DNA of 64,000 bases from Pelodera strongyloides (lineage: Eukaryota; Nematoda; Chromadorea; Rhabditida; Rhabditidae). Each line of letters begins with the position of its first letter. Within the stretch, counting starts at the first letter, position 1. Shown here piece by piece: positions 25,275 through 36,668 of the stretch. The DNA is taken from positions 1-64,000 of the forward strand of contig JAANDG010000574.1 in assembly GCA_036852015.1 (NCBI GenBank). Direction: 5' to 3'. The notes below the pieces were generated by a model, which saw only the letters and a program-made list of their open reading frames with translations, did not search any database and had not been told where the DNA came from. The translations under genes were made by a program, and so were the position numbers.

Positions 25275-25949
25275 TTCCTAAAATCGGGTACATCTGTGAT
25301 CAGCAAAACGAAGAAAAGAGCAAATATAGCACCAAAGGAGACACAAAGAAGAACAAACACAAAACTTCCAACTCAACATATTTCTTGAAAAATAAAAATT
25401 TCAAAATTCCCTGTTCCAAATAATGTAGCGTATACGGTACACACTAATTACGGTAGTATTCCCACGTGATCGCGTAATTCAAAGGCGGCAAATTCACGAA
25501 AGGGTGTTTTATATAAAGTTTCCAAAAATATTGCAGGGAGCATGCATGCCACCTCAAACCTCACATGCTGGTTTGAAAGAGTTTGAACATTTGCAGCCAC
25601 GCCTAGTTCATCACACGTGTCCCGTTATTTGACAAGAAATCTCCAAAAAATTTCTGCGACCTCGTAGCCTCATAGCTTCGAACTTTTAATAATAGACTAA
25701 TCAATGATTCTTTGACCTATGACCAGAAAATGGTATTTGTTTCCTATCAATGTGTCTGTGATGACAGGTAATTTACATAACTTCCAAATCGCTTCTCCAC
25801 CTACTGGCTTGGACGACCAATAGCAGTACTCATATATCAACGTCGAATGTTTACAATACGTTTATTCACAATGTGTACAAATATGAAAATAATATATGGT
25901 GTTTGAAATATAATGCTGGAGTAGTTATACAAAATAGATTTAGAATTCC
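25275..25949. other. Spacer between two minus-strand genes
   Basis: Upstream flank of the HMG-CoA synthase gene and 3' flank of the next gene. No exon seen and no clear TATA element. Confidence 0.5.
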
Positions 25950-27808
25950 TTAGTTTTTGTGCTTTCTTCTGAATCCCCCAGTTTCGTTGTCATTACGGCT
26001 TGCCAACGTTGGGAACTGACCGTTTCCGTTCCACGAGTTGCCGAATCCACGATGCGGACGGGTTTCAACGTCTGAAAATACTGGAGATGACACTAATTGA
26101 AACTCGGATGGTGCGTGGTGAGATAAAGATAAAGATATAGTGAACCGCGGAAACGATGCACCGGGGTCCAGCTCAGAGGCTGGACATACTGGCCATTTAA
26201 ACTTCCCGGTGGCCAATCTGCACGGGAAGTCGATTTATCTCCGCTGGTTTTACCCAGCTACCAACTTTTACACCTTTGGTGGGTTGAGGGGGTTCCGGCC
26301 CGGGATCGAACCAGTGACCGGTGGCGTGAGCAAGGGCCTTGCCACTTGACCACGCCCCCGGCGCGATAAAATGTGACTCGCATGAAGTCTCGACCAAAAC
26401 CAAAACCACACAAGCCCAGATAAAAATGTGCGCGGCGACATTGCCCTATAGACGCCAAATGCCATTCAGATTCAGCGGACTGAACGAGAACCTGGCGACA
26501 GTTTGGCGCACGCGTTTTTTCCGCATCAAACCGGAAAATGACTTAGGATAACCAATAAAAAAGCTTGCCCATGGTCTGAAGTTGTGCTCCATTCACTGCT
26601 GTACCATATGGTCCGGCTTCTTCCGGTTGCTGTCTGTGGAATTCGGGGAACTGTCTTCTGGGTTCAGGAGTGGTAGAGGCGAAACGATCGTGGAAGGCGG
26701 AGGTCGTGGTGAAGAATTCAGACGGGGACATGGAGCTGGAGCCTGCCTGAATATGGGCAACGTTGCGCACAGACACAACTACTCACATCACATCAAAGGT
26801 AGATCGGTGTTCTAATTCAAAAATCTAATTTTGGAGATAATGACACACCATGCAATAGGTTTGTTGGTAAGAAACAATTTTTAATATTTTTTTTTGTAAT
26901 GAGGCTGACAACTTATTGATTGATGTACTTGATAATTCAGGGTTCAGGGAGCAAACTGGTTTCTCGAGGGCTTGAAAAACACTCATCTGCAATGTTTTAA
27001 TGCACGTTGGCACCAATCAGAAGGTCATAAATCAGAATATTATTCAAAATACTCCTCACCTCGAATGTAGATGATGGTTGTCCAGTGCTGGTAGACCATC
27101 TCGGTGGTGGTGTCTGTTGTTGTGGAAGGCCGTACGACTGACCGTAACCGAGATTTTGGATCTGTCCTATAAGAGTAGAAGTTGCATGCTAATGCTTGTG
27201 ACATGAAAAACATAAACATTACCACCTTTTTTATTTCATATGCACACCATACTTTTTGGACAAACTGTATCTCAGGACTAATATGGAAAGTATAAGTTTA
27301 GAAAGTTTATAGTTAGAAACAAGATAATACTTATCCGAAGAAAGTTTACCTTGGTCAACTTCGCCAAATGGACTGAAAAGTTGTGGTTGAGCTTGCCCTT
27401 CTTGGGGTCTTGGGCCTGGACGAACTGGGGGGAAATTGGCACTTGTTGAGCCAGCAAACTGAAATAGTTATTTTATAATTGAATTCCGAAAATCCCCTCC
27501 TTCAAATATCGACGCGAGACATCTCTTTGAATGTCTTCATCGAAATAAGATTCATAAATTACCTGTTCTCCTCTGTTAAACGGTGGTGGACGGGTTCTGC
27601 CTCCCAACGGTAATTGGGGTGGGACTGTTTGCCCCTCCGGTCCCTGGGGAATGATGAACTGACGTCCCTGGCCTTGGGGTCCCTGACCCTGTGGCTGGAA
27701 ACCTTGTGCCTGAGCTCCCTGCGACGGGGGTGGGGGTCCATAGGCACCCTGGGACATAACGCACACACAGAGACTAAGGCTCACAAGAGCCAAGGTGTGC
27801 ATTGTCAT
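25950..27808 (-). CDS. Secreted Gln/Pro-rich low-complexity protein, QGAYGP family member 1
   Basis: I do not recognise the product. Five exons give 253 aa: 27563-27808, 27350-27458, 27060-27166, 26569-26746, 25950-26071. A signal peptide (MTMHTLALVSLSLCVCVMS) is followed by QGAYGPPPPSQGAQ and a Gln/Gly/Pro-rich, probably disordered body (QGQGPQGQGR, GQSYGLPQQQTPPP); the C-terminus is basic (FRRKHKN). Intron phases are 0,1,0,1, the same as in the neighbouring plus-strand gene at 28701, which also has SQGAYGP after its signal peptide, so the two are probably divergent paralogues. The fourth intron begins with GC (ATGG|GCAAGC), and only this site keeps the frame into the last exon. Secretion is likely; extracellular matrix, cuticle or defence roles are possible but unproven. 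The start follows an ACAG acceptor by three bases. Confidence 0.8.
26121..26363 (-). mobile_element. tRNA-derived SINE in the GC-AG intron
   Basis: The minus strand starts with a tRNA-like head: A-box GTGGTCAAGTGGC and B-box GGTTCGATCCC about 40 bases later, with GC-rich stems. A unique body follows, and the element ends in a short tandem tail, TATCTTTATCTTTATCT. Head, body and simple-repeat tail are the hallmarks of a SINE. A target duplication is not obvious. Confidence 0.65.
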
Positions 27809-28700
27809 AATCTGTAATTGGGAATGAATAATTGTCTAGTTAGTGAACTTACGTTGAAGTGAGAAGACGGGGGTTCACACAAAAATAAATGAGCAAAGTA
27901 TATACAAGTAAAAGTAAAACTCATGTAAACATGGTGTGTGTTCAAAACTAAAATTCCCTCCCTTTATATATTCACTTACCATGGAACCAGTACTGCAGTC
28001 TCTTTCTTCTGTTATGAATGCCTTCAGGCTTACTAAGAGGATTATCTTCCATGGCTTGCCTATGCAAGCCTTCCCTTTATTGTGAAAGTCACCGCTTCAG
28101 GGCAGAACCTGCTAGAATAACCTTGTTATTTACCCCTTTTACATACTAATCCGAAGCCAAGCTTATTGCTCGAAAATACAAAAACCACTATCAGACTTTG
28201 GGTTTATACTTGTAATAATGCTCAAAGGAACGACTGTAAAATCGTCATTTTTCGGTCACACTTTAGACTTTAAAGTTAAAGTTTCTTTGGTGAAAGTAAG
28301 TCTTACTAAAGTGAAACCAAAACTGACGAATGTATATAGTATATAAAAAGCGTGAAAGTATGAACACCGAAAAACCCTGAGTTTGGAAGCTTTTTACTTT
28401 AGACAATAAACACATCGATCACTAAAATAAAGACTATTTGACCGAAGTTTTTGACCTTTCCTTTTAGGTTTCCCTAATTTTCCAAAATCAATTCGATTAA
28501 TTTTCATCTATAATCTTTTTCCTGAATTACATAGAAACTTTAAATTTTCAACAATTTCCCCCGCATTATCTCAGAATCCAAACTCCTGCCAAACGCTTTT
28601 ACTGCTCTTTTTGTGTATGAATCTTCCTGACACATAACAATTTAGTTTGTAATAACTTTTATTCTCACCGCATACGCATACGCATATTATTCAGGTTTTA
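27809..28700. promoter_or_regulatory. Shared divergent promoter region of two QGAYGP-family genes
   Basis: About 890 bp separate the two start codons, which face away from each other. A TATATAAA box for the minus-strand gene is at 27963-27970 and a TATATAAAA box in plus orientation at 28340-28348. The distances to the start codons (155 and 353 bp) are compatible with short outrons. No coding segment lies between. Confidence 0.45.
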
Positions 28701-30911
28701 ATGTTTCTCCAACATCTGATCATATTCTGCGTCTTATTTGCTGTGTCTACGAGCCAGGGTGCTTACGGTCCAGCTATTACAGAGAGAGAAGAAGCGAATT
28801 CTCAAGAAATAGTTTCTCCAACCGAGTTTGAGGTAAATTATTGGATGTTCAGATTAATCTAATTGTGACTATGTAGGGACCATGTGCCTTGTACATATGA
28901 ATGGTAGACAAAAAAAGTTCTTTCACACTACAAGTTTGCTATTTTCAAGAATAAACTTCGTTTCAACTTAATACTTTACTGTAATATGAAAACATTGTTT
29001 ACTGTCCCCAAGCAAGCCCCAAGTATATTGTATTGATTTAAATCAATGAAAACGATATTAAAGATGACATTCATTTAATTTAGAATGAACCTCCATCCTT
29101 TTTACAAGTTCGAACTCCTTCTCAAAGAAGAAGAGAAGTACAACAAATAGAAGACGAATCAGATGAACGGAGAGAACAAAGGGATTTAACAGGTGAATAA
29201 TATGAGATCGCACCAACTGTGTCTAATTCTTTGGGACCAAAAAGATTGTTTAAACTTAGGGACTAAGAGGACGGGCTCAGTTCAACTCACCCTCATGTTT
29301 TATATTTAGTTTGATAGTACAAAGGTAAACTTAAAAAATGTATTTGGAAAATCCATACTACTTAGACTCACCCCTATTAGTGAGGTAGAATTTTCCATAT
29401 ATTTTAAAGTTGAAAGTTCAATCAAACTTGAAGATAAAAACATGAGGGTGATTTGAACTGACCCCATCCCTTTAACCCGTATTGATGAAAGAGAAGTTAC
29501 GGTCTCAATCTATAAGTTACATTAAAGGAGGAGGCTCACGAGAATGAAGTACTCAAATAGTTTCCTTTTATCGACAGACGCTGGTATTAAATTCCGAAAG
29601 GCATTTACAAAGCAAAAGCTCTTAATTGGAAGGAGTAAATCAATATAAGACTATGAAGTCAATAAAAATTTTGGATCGTAGTAAATAGTTGATTTCCATA
29701 GTGGGCATGCAAATTTACAAGTCATTTTGCAAGCCGGCAAAAAATTTGAATGCCCACTATGGAAATCAACTATTTACTACGATCCAAAATTTTTATAGAC
29801 TTCATAGTCTTATATTGATTTACTCCTTCCAATTAAAAGCTTTTGCTTTGTAAAGCATGTCTTTCGGAATTTAATACCAGGGTCTGTCGATAAAAGGAAA
29901 ACTATTTGAGTACTTCATTTCGTGAGCCTCCTCCTTTAAGGGTAACTCTTTTCCAGCTGTTTATTTTAGATCGTCTTCCCATTGGAATAAGAAAGAAATC
30001 GTACGGTCTTCCACGCACTCCCTTGCCCGAATGGTTGCGCACGACCAGAGTTAGTTTTTGAAAAAATTTTAAAATTTGTTTTACGCCTCAAGAGCGTGCA
30101 TCTTTATTCAAGGGTTAGTTATTTTATATAGATAGAAAAACTGGGTAATCCCCGAACAGTCGTTGGGCAATATGGACATGTTGAAAAACAAAATGTAATA
30201 GAAAACAGAACAGAGAAAACACATAATTGTTTTACTCGTTGGTATACTGGATGTGCAGTGCTGTTTTATTTATTGCTACTGTTTCAATCAACGTTTTCTT
30301 CTTTAGAGTTTTCCAGTTGACGATGGATTTATTGTCGATGCAAGTTCGGAACACTTTCTCAAAACATCGGATCATGCACAGTCCGAATTTGAACTAAACA
30401 CAAATGAGGGACAATTCCAACATTACAGCACATCGCCCCCAAGAACCATTGGTAAGTTTTTTGGAACCGTTTTAATTACCCAACCAATCAACCGCCTGAG
30501 GCCATATCCACCACTCCGATTCCCTCGGGGAAACTTTCCCTGGGGACAGAAAATTGCATTCTAATGTGAGACACCCCAGAGAAAAAGACGGTGAATGAGT
30601 AGTGAAATGCCCTCTGGTGGCGATCGTTGTTAGCTGCGCAAGAAAAATCACAGGCTCGTTTCCTTCTAGGCGGTCGCACCCTCAAAGATGTACAAATTCT
30701 AGCGGGTGATGCTGCAAAATAAATCTGTTCTCTTATTCCTTATTGGGTTGATAACGGGATACATTTGTTCTTGTTTTTATATGTTTGCGTGCTTTTATAT
30801 CATTCACTAATTTCAGAATTGGGCACTGGGCGACAAGTTGGCCCCGGATCAAATTATCCGAATGTTTGGGTCGACAGAAATCAAGACGGAGAAATCAGAA
30901 GAAGACATTGA
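28701..30911 (+). CDS. Secreted low-complexity protein, QGAYGP family member 2
   Basis: Unrecognised product of 186 aa from five exons: 28701-28832, 29084-29192, 29970-30049, 30307-30451, 30817-30911. The signal peptide (MFLQHLIIFCVLFAVSTS) is followed by QGAYGPAITERE. The rest is polar: FLQVRTPSQRRREV in exon 2, YGLPRTPLPEWL in exon 3, STSPPRTI at the end of exon 4, and a basic tail GEIRRRH. VRTPSQ and PRTI recur at matching positions in the downstream gene at 32055, and intron phases 0,1,0,1 match the divergent gene at 25950. The start lies six bases behind a TATTCAG acceptor, probably the trans-splice site. Intron 2 contains a 418-bp palindromic MITE. A 12-G run sits just behind the stop codon. 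Secretion is predicted; the function is unknown. Confidence 0.78.
29522..29939. mobile_element. Long palindromic TTAA MITE, family D
   Basis: TTAAAGGAGGAGGCTCACGA and TCGTGAGCCTCCTCCTTTAA bound arms of about 195 bp that pair nearly throughout; only the centre around GTCATTTTGCAAGCCGGC is unpaired. An isolated end (GTCAGCCTCCTCCTTTAA) is seen at 15996-16013 in GGT intron 14. It sits entirely in an intron and would make a long hairpin in the pre-mRNA. Confidence 0.9.
30497..30613. repeat. Diverged copy of the AGGCCATATTCACCACTC palindrome, family E
   Basis: GAGGCCATATCCACCACTCC at the left and GAGTAGTGAAATGCCCTC at the right, with GATTCCCTCGGGGAAA inside. It matches the better preserved element at 42065-42194 in reverse orientation. 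Confidence 0.7.
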
Positions 30912-31316
30912 ATATCTACATCTACAAGGGGGGGGGGGGACTGTAAACTACAAAACAAACTACAATTGTAAACTACAAACCAAACTACAATTCCGATTTC
31001 GAGTTTTTACCTTCACCATAAGCATACGATTCGGAAGGACATGTTTTCGATAATATTTGTACATTTGTCTCGCTTTATTTATAATTTTCATATTGAAATA
31101 AATATGTATTTTGGTTTCCTGTTTTGCCGGTCATTGTTCTAGGAACGAATTTGGTCCACATATAACTGTACACTTGATTGAGGAAAGAAACTCAGCTTAA
31201 AAGCAAGTTTCTGTAAGATCAGAACACATAAATATGACATAGAAGATGCAATCTAATATCGATTGTTCTACTTGAAAAGTGAATCGTGCATAAATGCGCA
31301 AGAAGTTCATAAAATA
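30912..31316. other. Spacer downstream of family member 2
   Basis: 3' flank with AATAAA near 31099. No exon seen. Confidence 0.45.
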
Positions 31317-31519
31317 CCAGCCGGCTACACCGCCCATGGCGGCTTTCCAGTACATTTACTTTATTTTATGCATACAGTGAAACGAGGATTCAAAAGTAGT
31401 TACAAAACAGTTACTGAACCAATCCTACTTCCTGAGCGTGACGCACATCATCCAAACCTACAATCAAACAATCAAACAAGCAAACAAACAAGCAAGGCTC
31501 CCAACTTTATATAATAAGC
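31317..31519 (-). mobile_element. Non-autonomous Helitron, short copy
   Basis: Read on the minus strand the element begins A|(G)CTTATTATATAAAGTTGGGAGC and ends with the hairpin GCCGCCATGGGCGGTG followed by TAGCCGGCTGG|T. The same start, the internal GGATGATGTGCG motif and the same end occur in the element at 52896-53280. The first base of the canonical TC start is changed to G. About 200 bp, no coding content. Confidence 0.75.
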
Positions 31520-32054
31520 TCGTTCTTGTCTAATTGTCTCGAAAGAATACCGTTTTCTGAATGAGATTATTTTTTTTTCGTCCTTTCTTTCACTTTCGTT
31601 GACTTTCCTTGCAAAACTAGTTTGCTCATAACTGAACCGTTTCGGGACAAAATTCCTTTGAATAAAAGCCGACAAAAACCTTGAAACTTCGACTCAAACT
31701 GGTACGATTTGGTTACCTTGAAATGGAATATATAAAGTGAAGAGGATTGCCTGTGGGAAAGTACTTTATGAGGTATCCAATCAAACGCGTGCATTGCTCA
31801 CGTTTTATTTATAAATTTTATATATATTCGGTGCACCTTTTTTTTTGTTTTTGCTTTTTCTTGCTATTTTTTTTATTTTTATAGTTTGTAAATACTTTAA
31901 AGCGTACGGCACATGGTTGTGAATCCCTATATACTGTATGCAACTTTTCATGGGCTTCTTGGAATTGAAAGAAATGAAAGAACTTTGCGTCTAATGCTTT
32001 GGAATCCATGATACTTTTCACAAACTGCGTGTTATTCCGCTCTAAACTCTTCAG
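31520..32054. other. Upstream region of family member 3
   Basis: AT-rich with T runs. CTCTTCAG ends at base 32054, so the start codon immediately follows an acceptor. Confidence 0.45.
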
Positions 32055-34401
32055 ATGACAGCCTGGATTCAATATATTCTCTGTTTTCTAATTACGAAAT
32101 CGTTTGCCCAAGGACCATACGATCCCCCTCCGAATACACAGAATTATCCAAAACAACAAATTTACCTTACGACTAGAACGTATTATACGACTACAACGAG
32201 CATTCCGTCAACTACACTAGAAGATACAACGACACTGGAGGGTTCAGAAATATCTGATGAGGTATCGATTAAAAACTCAGTAATGTATCCATTAGTCAAA
32301 GTCTCTAATGTGTTTGCAGTATGCTGAAAATTTACGTATTGGAGGAACTACACGCGAATATTTTATTTTTTTGTATATGCTGGTTTCGTGCAGAAAAACG
32401 GTAGTATTGTCAGAATCACAGACAATTTTTGGGAACTTGCATCCCATTCGACTCCAATGGAGTCTTACAATTAGAGTCTATGCCTTTTTTTGGACGGGGA
32501 TTTCATTTCATGCGCATTTGTGTTGCTGTACGCTTACAATTAGCCTTATAAGGGAGAATGTGTGTTGGTTGAATTTGTTTCCAACAATGATGAAACCCGT
32601 ACCTGACTTTATAGAACAGGGGAGATTAGATTTTGTTATGGTGCCGACCCACATATATTTCACCTTGTTTTATGCTAATCATTGTTTTTTTTTCTAGGTT
32701 CCTTCTTCGTTTAACATGGTGAGGACTCCATCTCAACAGAAGAATAGAGAACAACCCACCTTTTTCGAGCCAACTTCTGAATTGGAAAACAGCGATGAGC
32801 AGGTGTGTCAGAGTGTCGGGTGCATCAGTGTGTCAGTCGGAGGTGTGTCAGTGTCGGCGGTGTGTCAGAGTGCGGCAGGTGTGTCAGAGTGTCGGGGCAG
32901 CACTCGAACAAGTATAAAGTTGTCTTTTGACTGCAATAGAAATTCGTATCCTGATGAAAACTCCAGTTTGTGCGCACAATGAAATTCATAAAAAGCTTCG
33001 GAGAAAGCATGGCGCACTTGAGGCGCACTCGTCCGCACCTCTTTTGCTGCATGTTTCCGTGCGTGTGCCGTATGTATTAAGCATGCTTGCCGTATGTCGC
33101 AGTTAACGGAAGTAAACGACAGTGGACGAATATTTATTTTAATTTCCTTTAGGAATGGATAACCCCTTTGAATTCTCCCTTTTTTGGCGATACACAGAGG
33201 ACCACTCCTGGGTAGAATATTCTTTAAACTAAAGTAAAAATAATCTATCCTTTTCTTCAAACCGTTTCACAATATACAATAGTACTCCGACAAAGGAAAT
33301 TTGAATCGCATGTTCCAAGCTGGCCCATCTCGTGGCGGAATGCACTACTAGTTTGCTGTGTTGCATATTTGACAAAACGTTAAATTATTTGTAAATTGAA
33401 GTATTTAGGCTGTTCCCGCAACAACTCAAGAAGCTCCTAAAAGACATGATCAACTGTATTTTGCTAATAACTATAGAAAACATTCTGGCGCAGTACAACG
33501 TGAACGTTATGGGTACGCTAAGGAATATAAACAATACGAAGGTACTCCTTATGTTATGAGCCAGTATGTTTTCTTGATTTTACGCTCTGTCAACTGTCTA
33601 TCTCTACTTTTTGTTTTATACTTATGACTCTCTACTACACAATATATATCTTTTTTCTCTACAGTCTCCTTTCGACAAGGTCTGTGAATGTCTCTCATGC
33701 GGCCCTGAAATAAAACAAAATAATGTTGTTTTCTAGGGGTGGTTCCCAAGCTAACCGCTGGATATCTCCATATGGGAAATCTCTCCCTGCGCTCGCCCTT
33801 ACTATTACAACATGAATTCTCCGGTTAGTTTATTTTTATTTATTTAATAACAGCGAGGTTGCATCAAATATATGATGAAGAGAAAGCAATGCACATATAA
33901 CGAAACCATAGTAGCAATCGTTAGCAATGTCGATAGTTATTTCTTTTACCAACAAACTACAATATATGAATCATGACGTTATCATTTTGTGTGTTTTTCC
34001 ATGTACAATTGCAGTTGTCTCAACCCCTCATTGACTCCAATTCTGATGCGCACATGAGAAATCAACAGGGTTATCAGAAGCAGTATCTGTCATCAAGATT
34101 TGATAGCACCAACAAACAAAGGACATATGGAAGTTCCAATAAAACTTCTTACAAAGGTCGAAATACAGGTTGGTCCTTAACCTATTCACTATATGCACTT
34201 GTGGCGTTGCCCCCATTAAGTGTGCCAGAAGTGCGCCATTATTTCGCCGAACCAGGTTTTCCCCATTCTATTAGGTACGCGGCACCGTCGCGAAGTTTTG
34301 CCTAATTTTCCTAAGAGCCAACAGCTCTTTTTTCAGCACCACGAACTATTGTTTCATCTGGTTCCGAGGAAATTTCTGAATACCAACGCAAGAGAAATTG
34401 A
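32055..34401 (+). CDS. Secreted low-complexity protein, QGPYDP family member 3, with a frame problem in exon 4
   Basis: Unrecognised product. Visible exons: 32055-32261, 32698-32802, 33409-33541, 33737-33823, 34015-34168, 34337-34401. The signal peptide (MTAWIQYILCFLITKSFA) is followed by QGPYDPPPNTQNY and a Thr-rich stretch. Exon 2 has FNMVRTPSQQKNREQ and the last exon APRTIVSSGSEEISEY, parallel to VRTPSQ and PRTI in the gene at 28701. Exon 4 enters in phase 1 but its 87 bases leave phase 1, whereas exon 5 reads openly only from phase 0; read through, exon 4 meets a stop at its own donor (GGTTAG). Either an indel has broken the frame, or exon 4 is skipped when a donor near 33551 is used. The gene may therefore be a fresh pseudogene or alternatively spliced. 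Exons 1-3 are well supported. Confidence 0.6.
32330..32465. repeat. Dispersed repeat, copy 2, in intron 1 of family member 3
   Basis: Matches 6200-6340: ACTACACGCGAATATTTTATT, then CGTGCAGAAAAACGGTAGTA, then CAGAATCACA. Confidence 0.65.
32800..32905. repeat. Tandem GTGTCAG/GTGTCGG repeat at an exon-intron junction
   Basis: Roughly eight imperfect copies of GGTGTGTCAGAGTGTCGG-type units start exactly at the donor of exon 2 (CAG|GTGTGT). Confidence 0.75.
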
Positions 34402-34847
34402 ACCTGCACAAAAAGGCACTAAATTATTGGACTCATGCTTCAATTCATGGTTTTGTCAACACAAATTGTATCACTATTATTTAAATTTCGTTGTTCTCTA
34501 ACTCTAACTAACCCCCACACATCGTTCAAAAAAAGCGAATTTATACACCACTCCAATTGCAGCAAATTTTTCATTTTTGTCCGTAACCTTACGCCGTGAG
34601 TACATTATGCAATAAATCTTTGTCTGTCTTGTCTTTCCTCAACAGTGAAATACTAGTGAACCAAAAAAACCGGAACCAAACATTTTATTAATTATTGAAG
34701 AAAACATTCGCATTTAATTATTTACGAAAAACATTATTAGTAGAGCAACAAAAATTTCCTTCAACGCATTTTTTTAAATAAAAATTAACAGAAATAAAAC
34801 CTCTACAAAACTGCTATTTTCTATTCGGTGTAACGTTCATTTTAAAT
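34402..34847. other. Spacer between convergent genes
   Basis: AT-rich, with AATAAA-like hexamers near 34609. Nothing coding seen. Confidence 0.5.
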
Positions 34848-35817
34848 TCAACGTCTTCCATAAATATATGCAGTGGTTGCCGGGTAAACATACGAAGTAG
34901 CTGCAGGATAGTACACCGTACTTGGGTAATACACGGTACTAGGATAGGTGTAAAGGTAACGGGTAGTCGCAGGGTAGATGAGTATCGCGGCTTGCGAGAC
35001 ACACAGAACGCACTAAATCGATGGGTATATATAAATCTTTATAAACAAAAAACAACAAAATAAGATACAATACTAGTATTAACCAAAAAGGGGGTTACAA
35101 ATGGGCACAACGCAAATTGATATGGCACAAGGTTTTGATACGTATGATGTTGAACTCCCATGATACAGCTCCATTTCCTATGCTGTACGATCAATCGCTT
35201 CATTGTGTCCTTCGCTTTAAGAATGACTGGCATCGAAATTTTTCTAAAGAACTCGAAGTCAAATGGTATGCAAGGTAGACGCTAAACATGCAAATTTCGG
35301 TACCAGACAAGGAAATTGGTGAACCCAATTGGCGACGATAAAGTTCACTGGTCCCTCCTTTCGTGGGCCTGCCCACTTGGTACGACCATCATTCGTGTCC
35401 AACTTTCATAATCAAGTTTAATCGTAAAACGCGTCCTGATCAGGTGGCCGGGGAATAACACCAAAATGCGGTCACAGTAGGACCAGTTTTTTCATGAAGG
35501 ACTGGCAGTCGGTGTTCGGTACTACAAGGTGGCCTTGGCGACGGTTCGGTAACCAACGTGACCAACTTTGGTGATGGGCCAGCGAACGGTTTTTCGGTGC
35601 CGTTTTCGGCAATTATCGTTTTCTGTGTACAAAGTTACACGTGCGCGGAATGGCGGCAATCTCCGCCGGATGCTCGATGCCAGTGTTTATCAATTTCTCT
35701 CATTAACCTTTATCAGCTAGCACAGGTAAAAGAAATAAAGCATAAAAAACCAAGGAAATAAAAATAAAAGTAAAACAAGAAACTTACGAAACAGAGTAGA
35801 AGGACAGTCGACTTCAT
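34848..35817 (-). CDS. Small secreted Tyr/Pro-rich peptide ending in Gly-Arg-Arg
   Basis: Two exons (35788-35817 and 34848-35012) join in frame to 64 aa. The intron falls within the signal peptide, MKSTVLLLCF|CVLCVSQA. The mature part is a chain of Tyr/Pro/Thr units: IYPATTRYLYTYPSTVYYPS, a second YPSTVYYP unit, then YVYPATTAYIYGRR and stop. The C-terminal Gly-Arg-Arg is the classic substrate for carboxypeptidase trimming and peptidyl-Gly amidation, which would leave ...TAYIY-amide; this suggests a neuropeptide-like or secreted defence peptide precursor. Tyr-rich repeats also suit a cross-linked cuticle or matrix peptide. No internal dibasic site is present. The frame was chosen because it alone gives a signal peptide; other frames are open over short parts only. 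Confidence 0.7.
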
Positions 35818-36235
35818 GGAGTTCAGATAAAATGACAGTCAACAATCAAAACTGGGCAAATTCTCAAGAAAACATATTTATTATGATGTTTTAGTGTAAA
35901 AATGACCTTTTTGTTGTGCCATGTGGCCGTTTTCGGCCAACCACAATAATAATGGTTTGATAGATGGCAGGGTGATACATATATTGTTTGTGTTTCACTT
36001 GATGATCTTTATTCACACTTCTTCTAACTAGATTAGGCCATTGATTAAAACCCGGCTCTCGGGAAAAGTTTCGCTGTATTTTCTTGTGCACAATGAGGGG
36101 GGTTTCAAAAACATTGCTGTTTGGAGTCAGATTAAGAGTCAGATTAAAATCATGTATTTCACAAATTCACGTACAAAAATCACCCTATTTCAAATAAAGT
36201 TTGTGATAGACAATATATAATTGTCCCCTTGTTCC
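35818..36235. other. Upstream flank of the Tyr-rich peptide gene
   Basis: No exon or clear TATA element recognised. Confidence 0.4.
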
Positions 36236-36360
36236 CTTAAAGAGCTCACCTTAAATTGTGTCTGCTTTCTTATTTTCTATAAGGATATGTTCAATTTCAA
36301 ACTCACGAAGATATTGATAAAATTGATCGGGCCGACATTTCTGCCCGATCATCATGATTG
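36236..36360. mobile_element. Partial MITE, family F (left half)
   Basis: TTAAAGAGCTCACCTTAAATTGTGTCTG through CTCACGAAGATATTG and a short GATCGGGC...GCCCGATC hairpin. It matches the left arm of the complete palindrome at 46454-46815; the right arm is missing. Confidence 0.75.
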
Positions 36361-36668
36361 ATGCTAATGTACTGTTTTCTTATACTCTAAAAAAGATAGA
36401 AAAACCCTTCTTCCTCCCAATAAACAAATGAGTGTCTTTGATCGAATGATTAATAGTTCTCCTCAGTGATAAATGAAATCCAACCACGAACCAGCCCTTT
36501 GATGCTAACCGAAAACTTTTTATAAATAAATCGTTTTATTTTTGAATAAATAATCTCGTAAAAAACCAAAGAAATAAAGAGCTAATCATTTCAACATAGG
36601 GTAAATCTTTCCAAAAATAACGCTTCATATAAATATTTATTATGGAAAGAATATTTAGATCAAATTTA

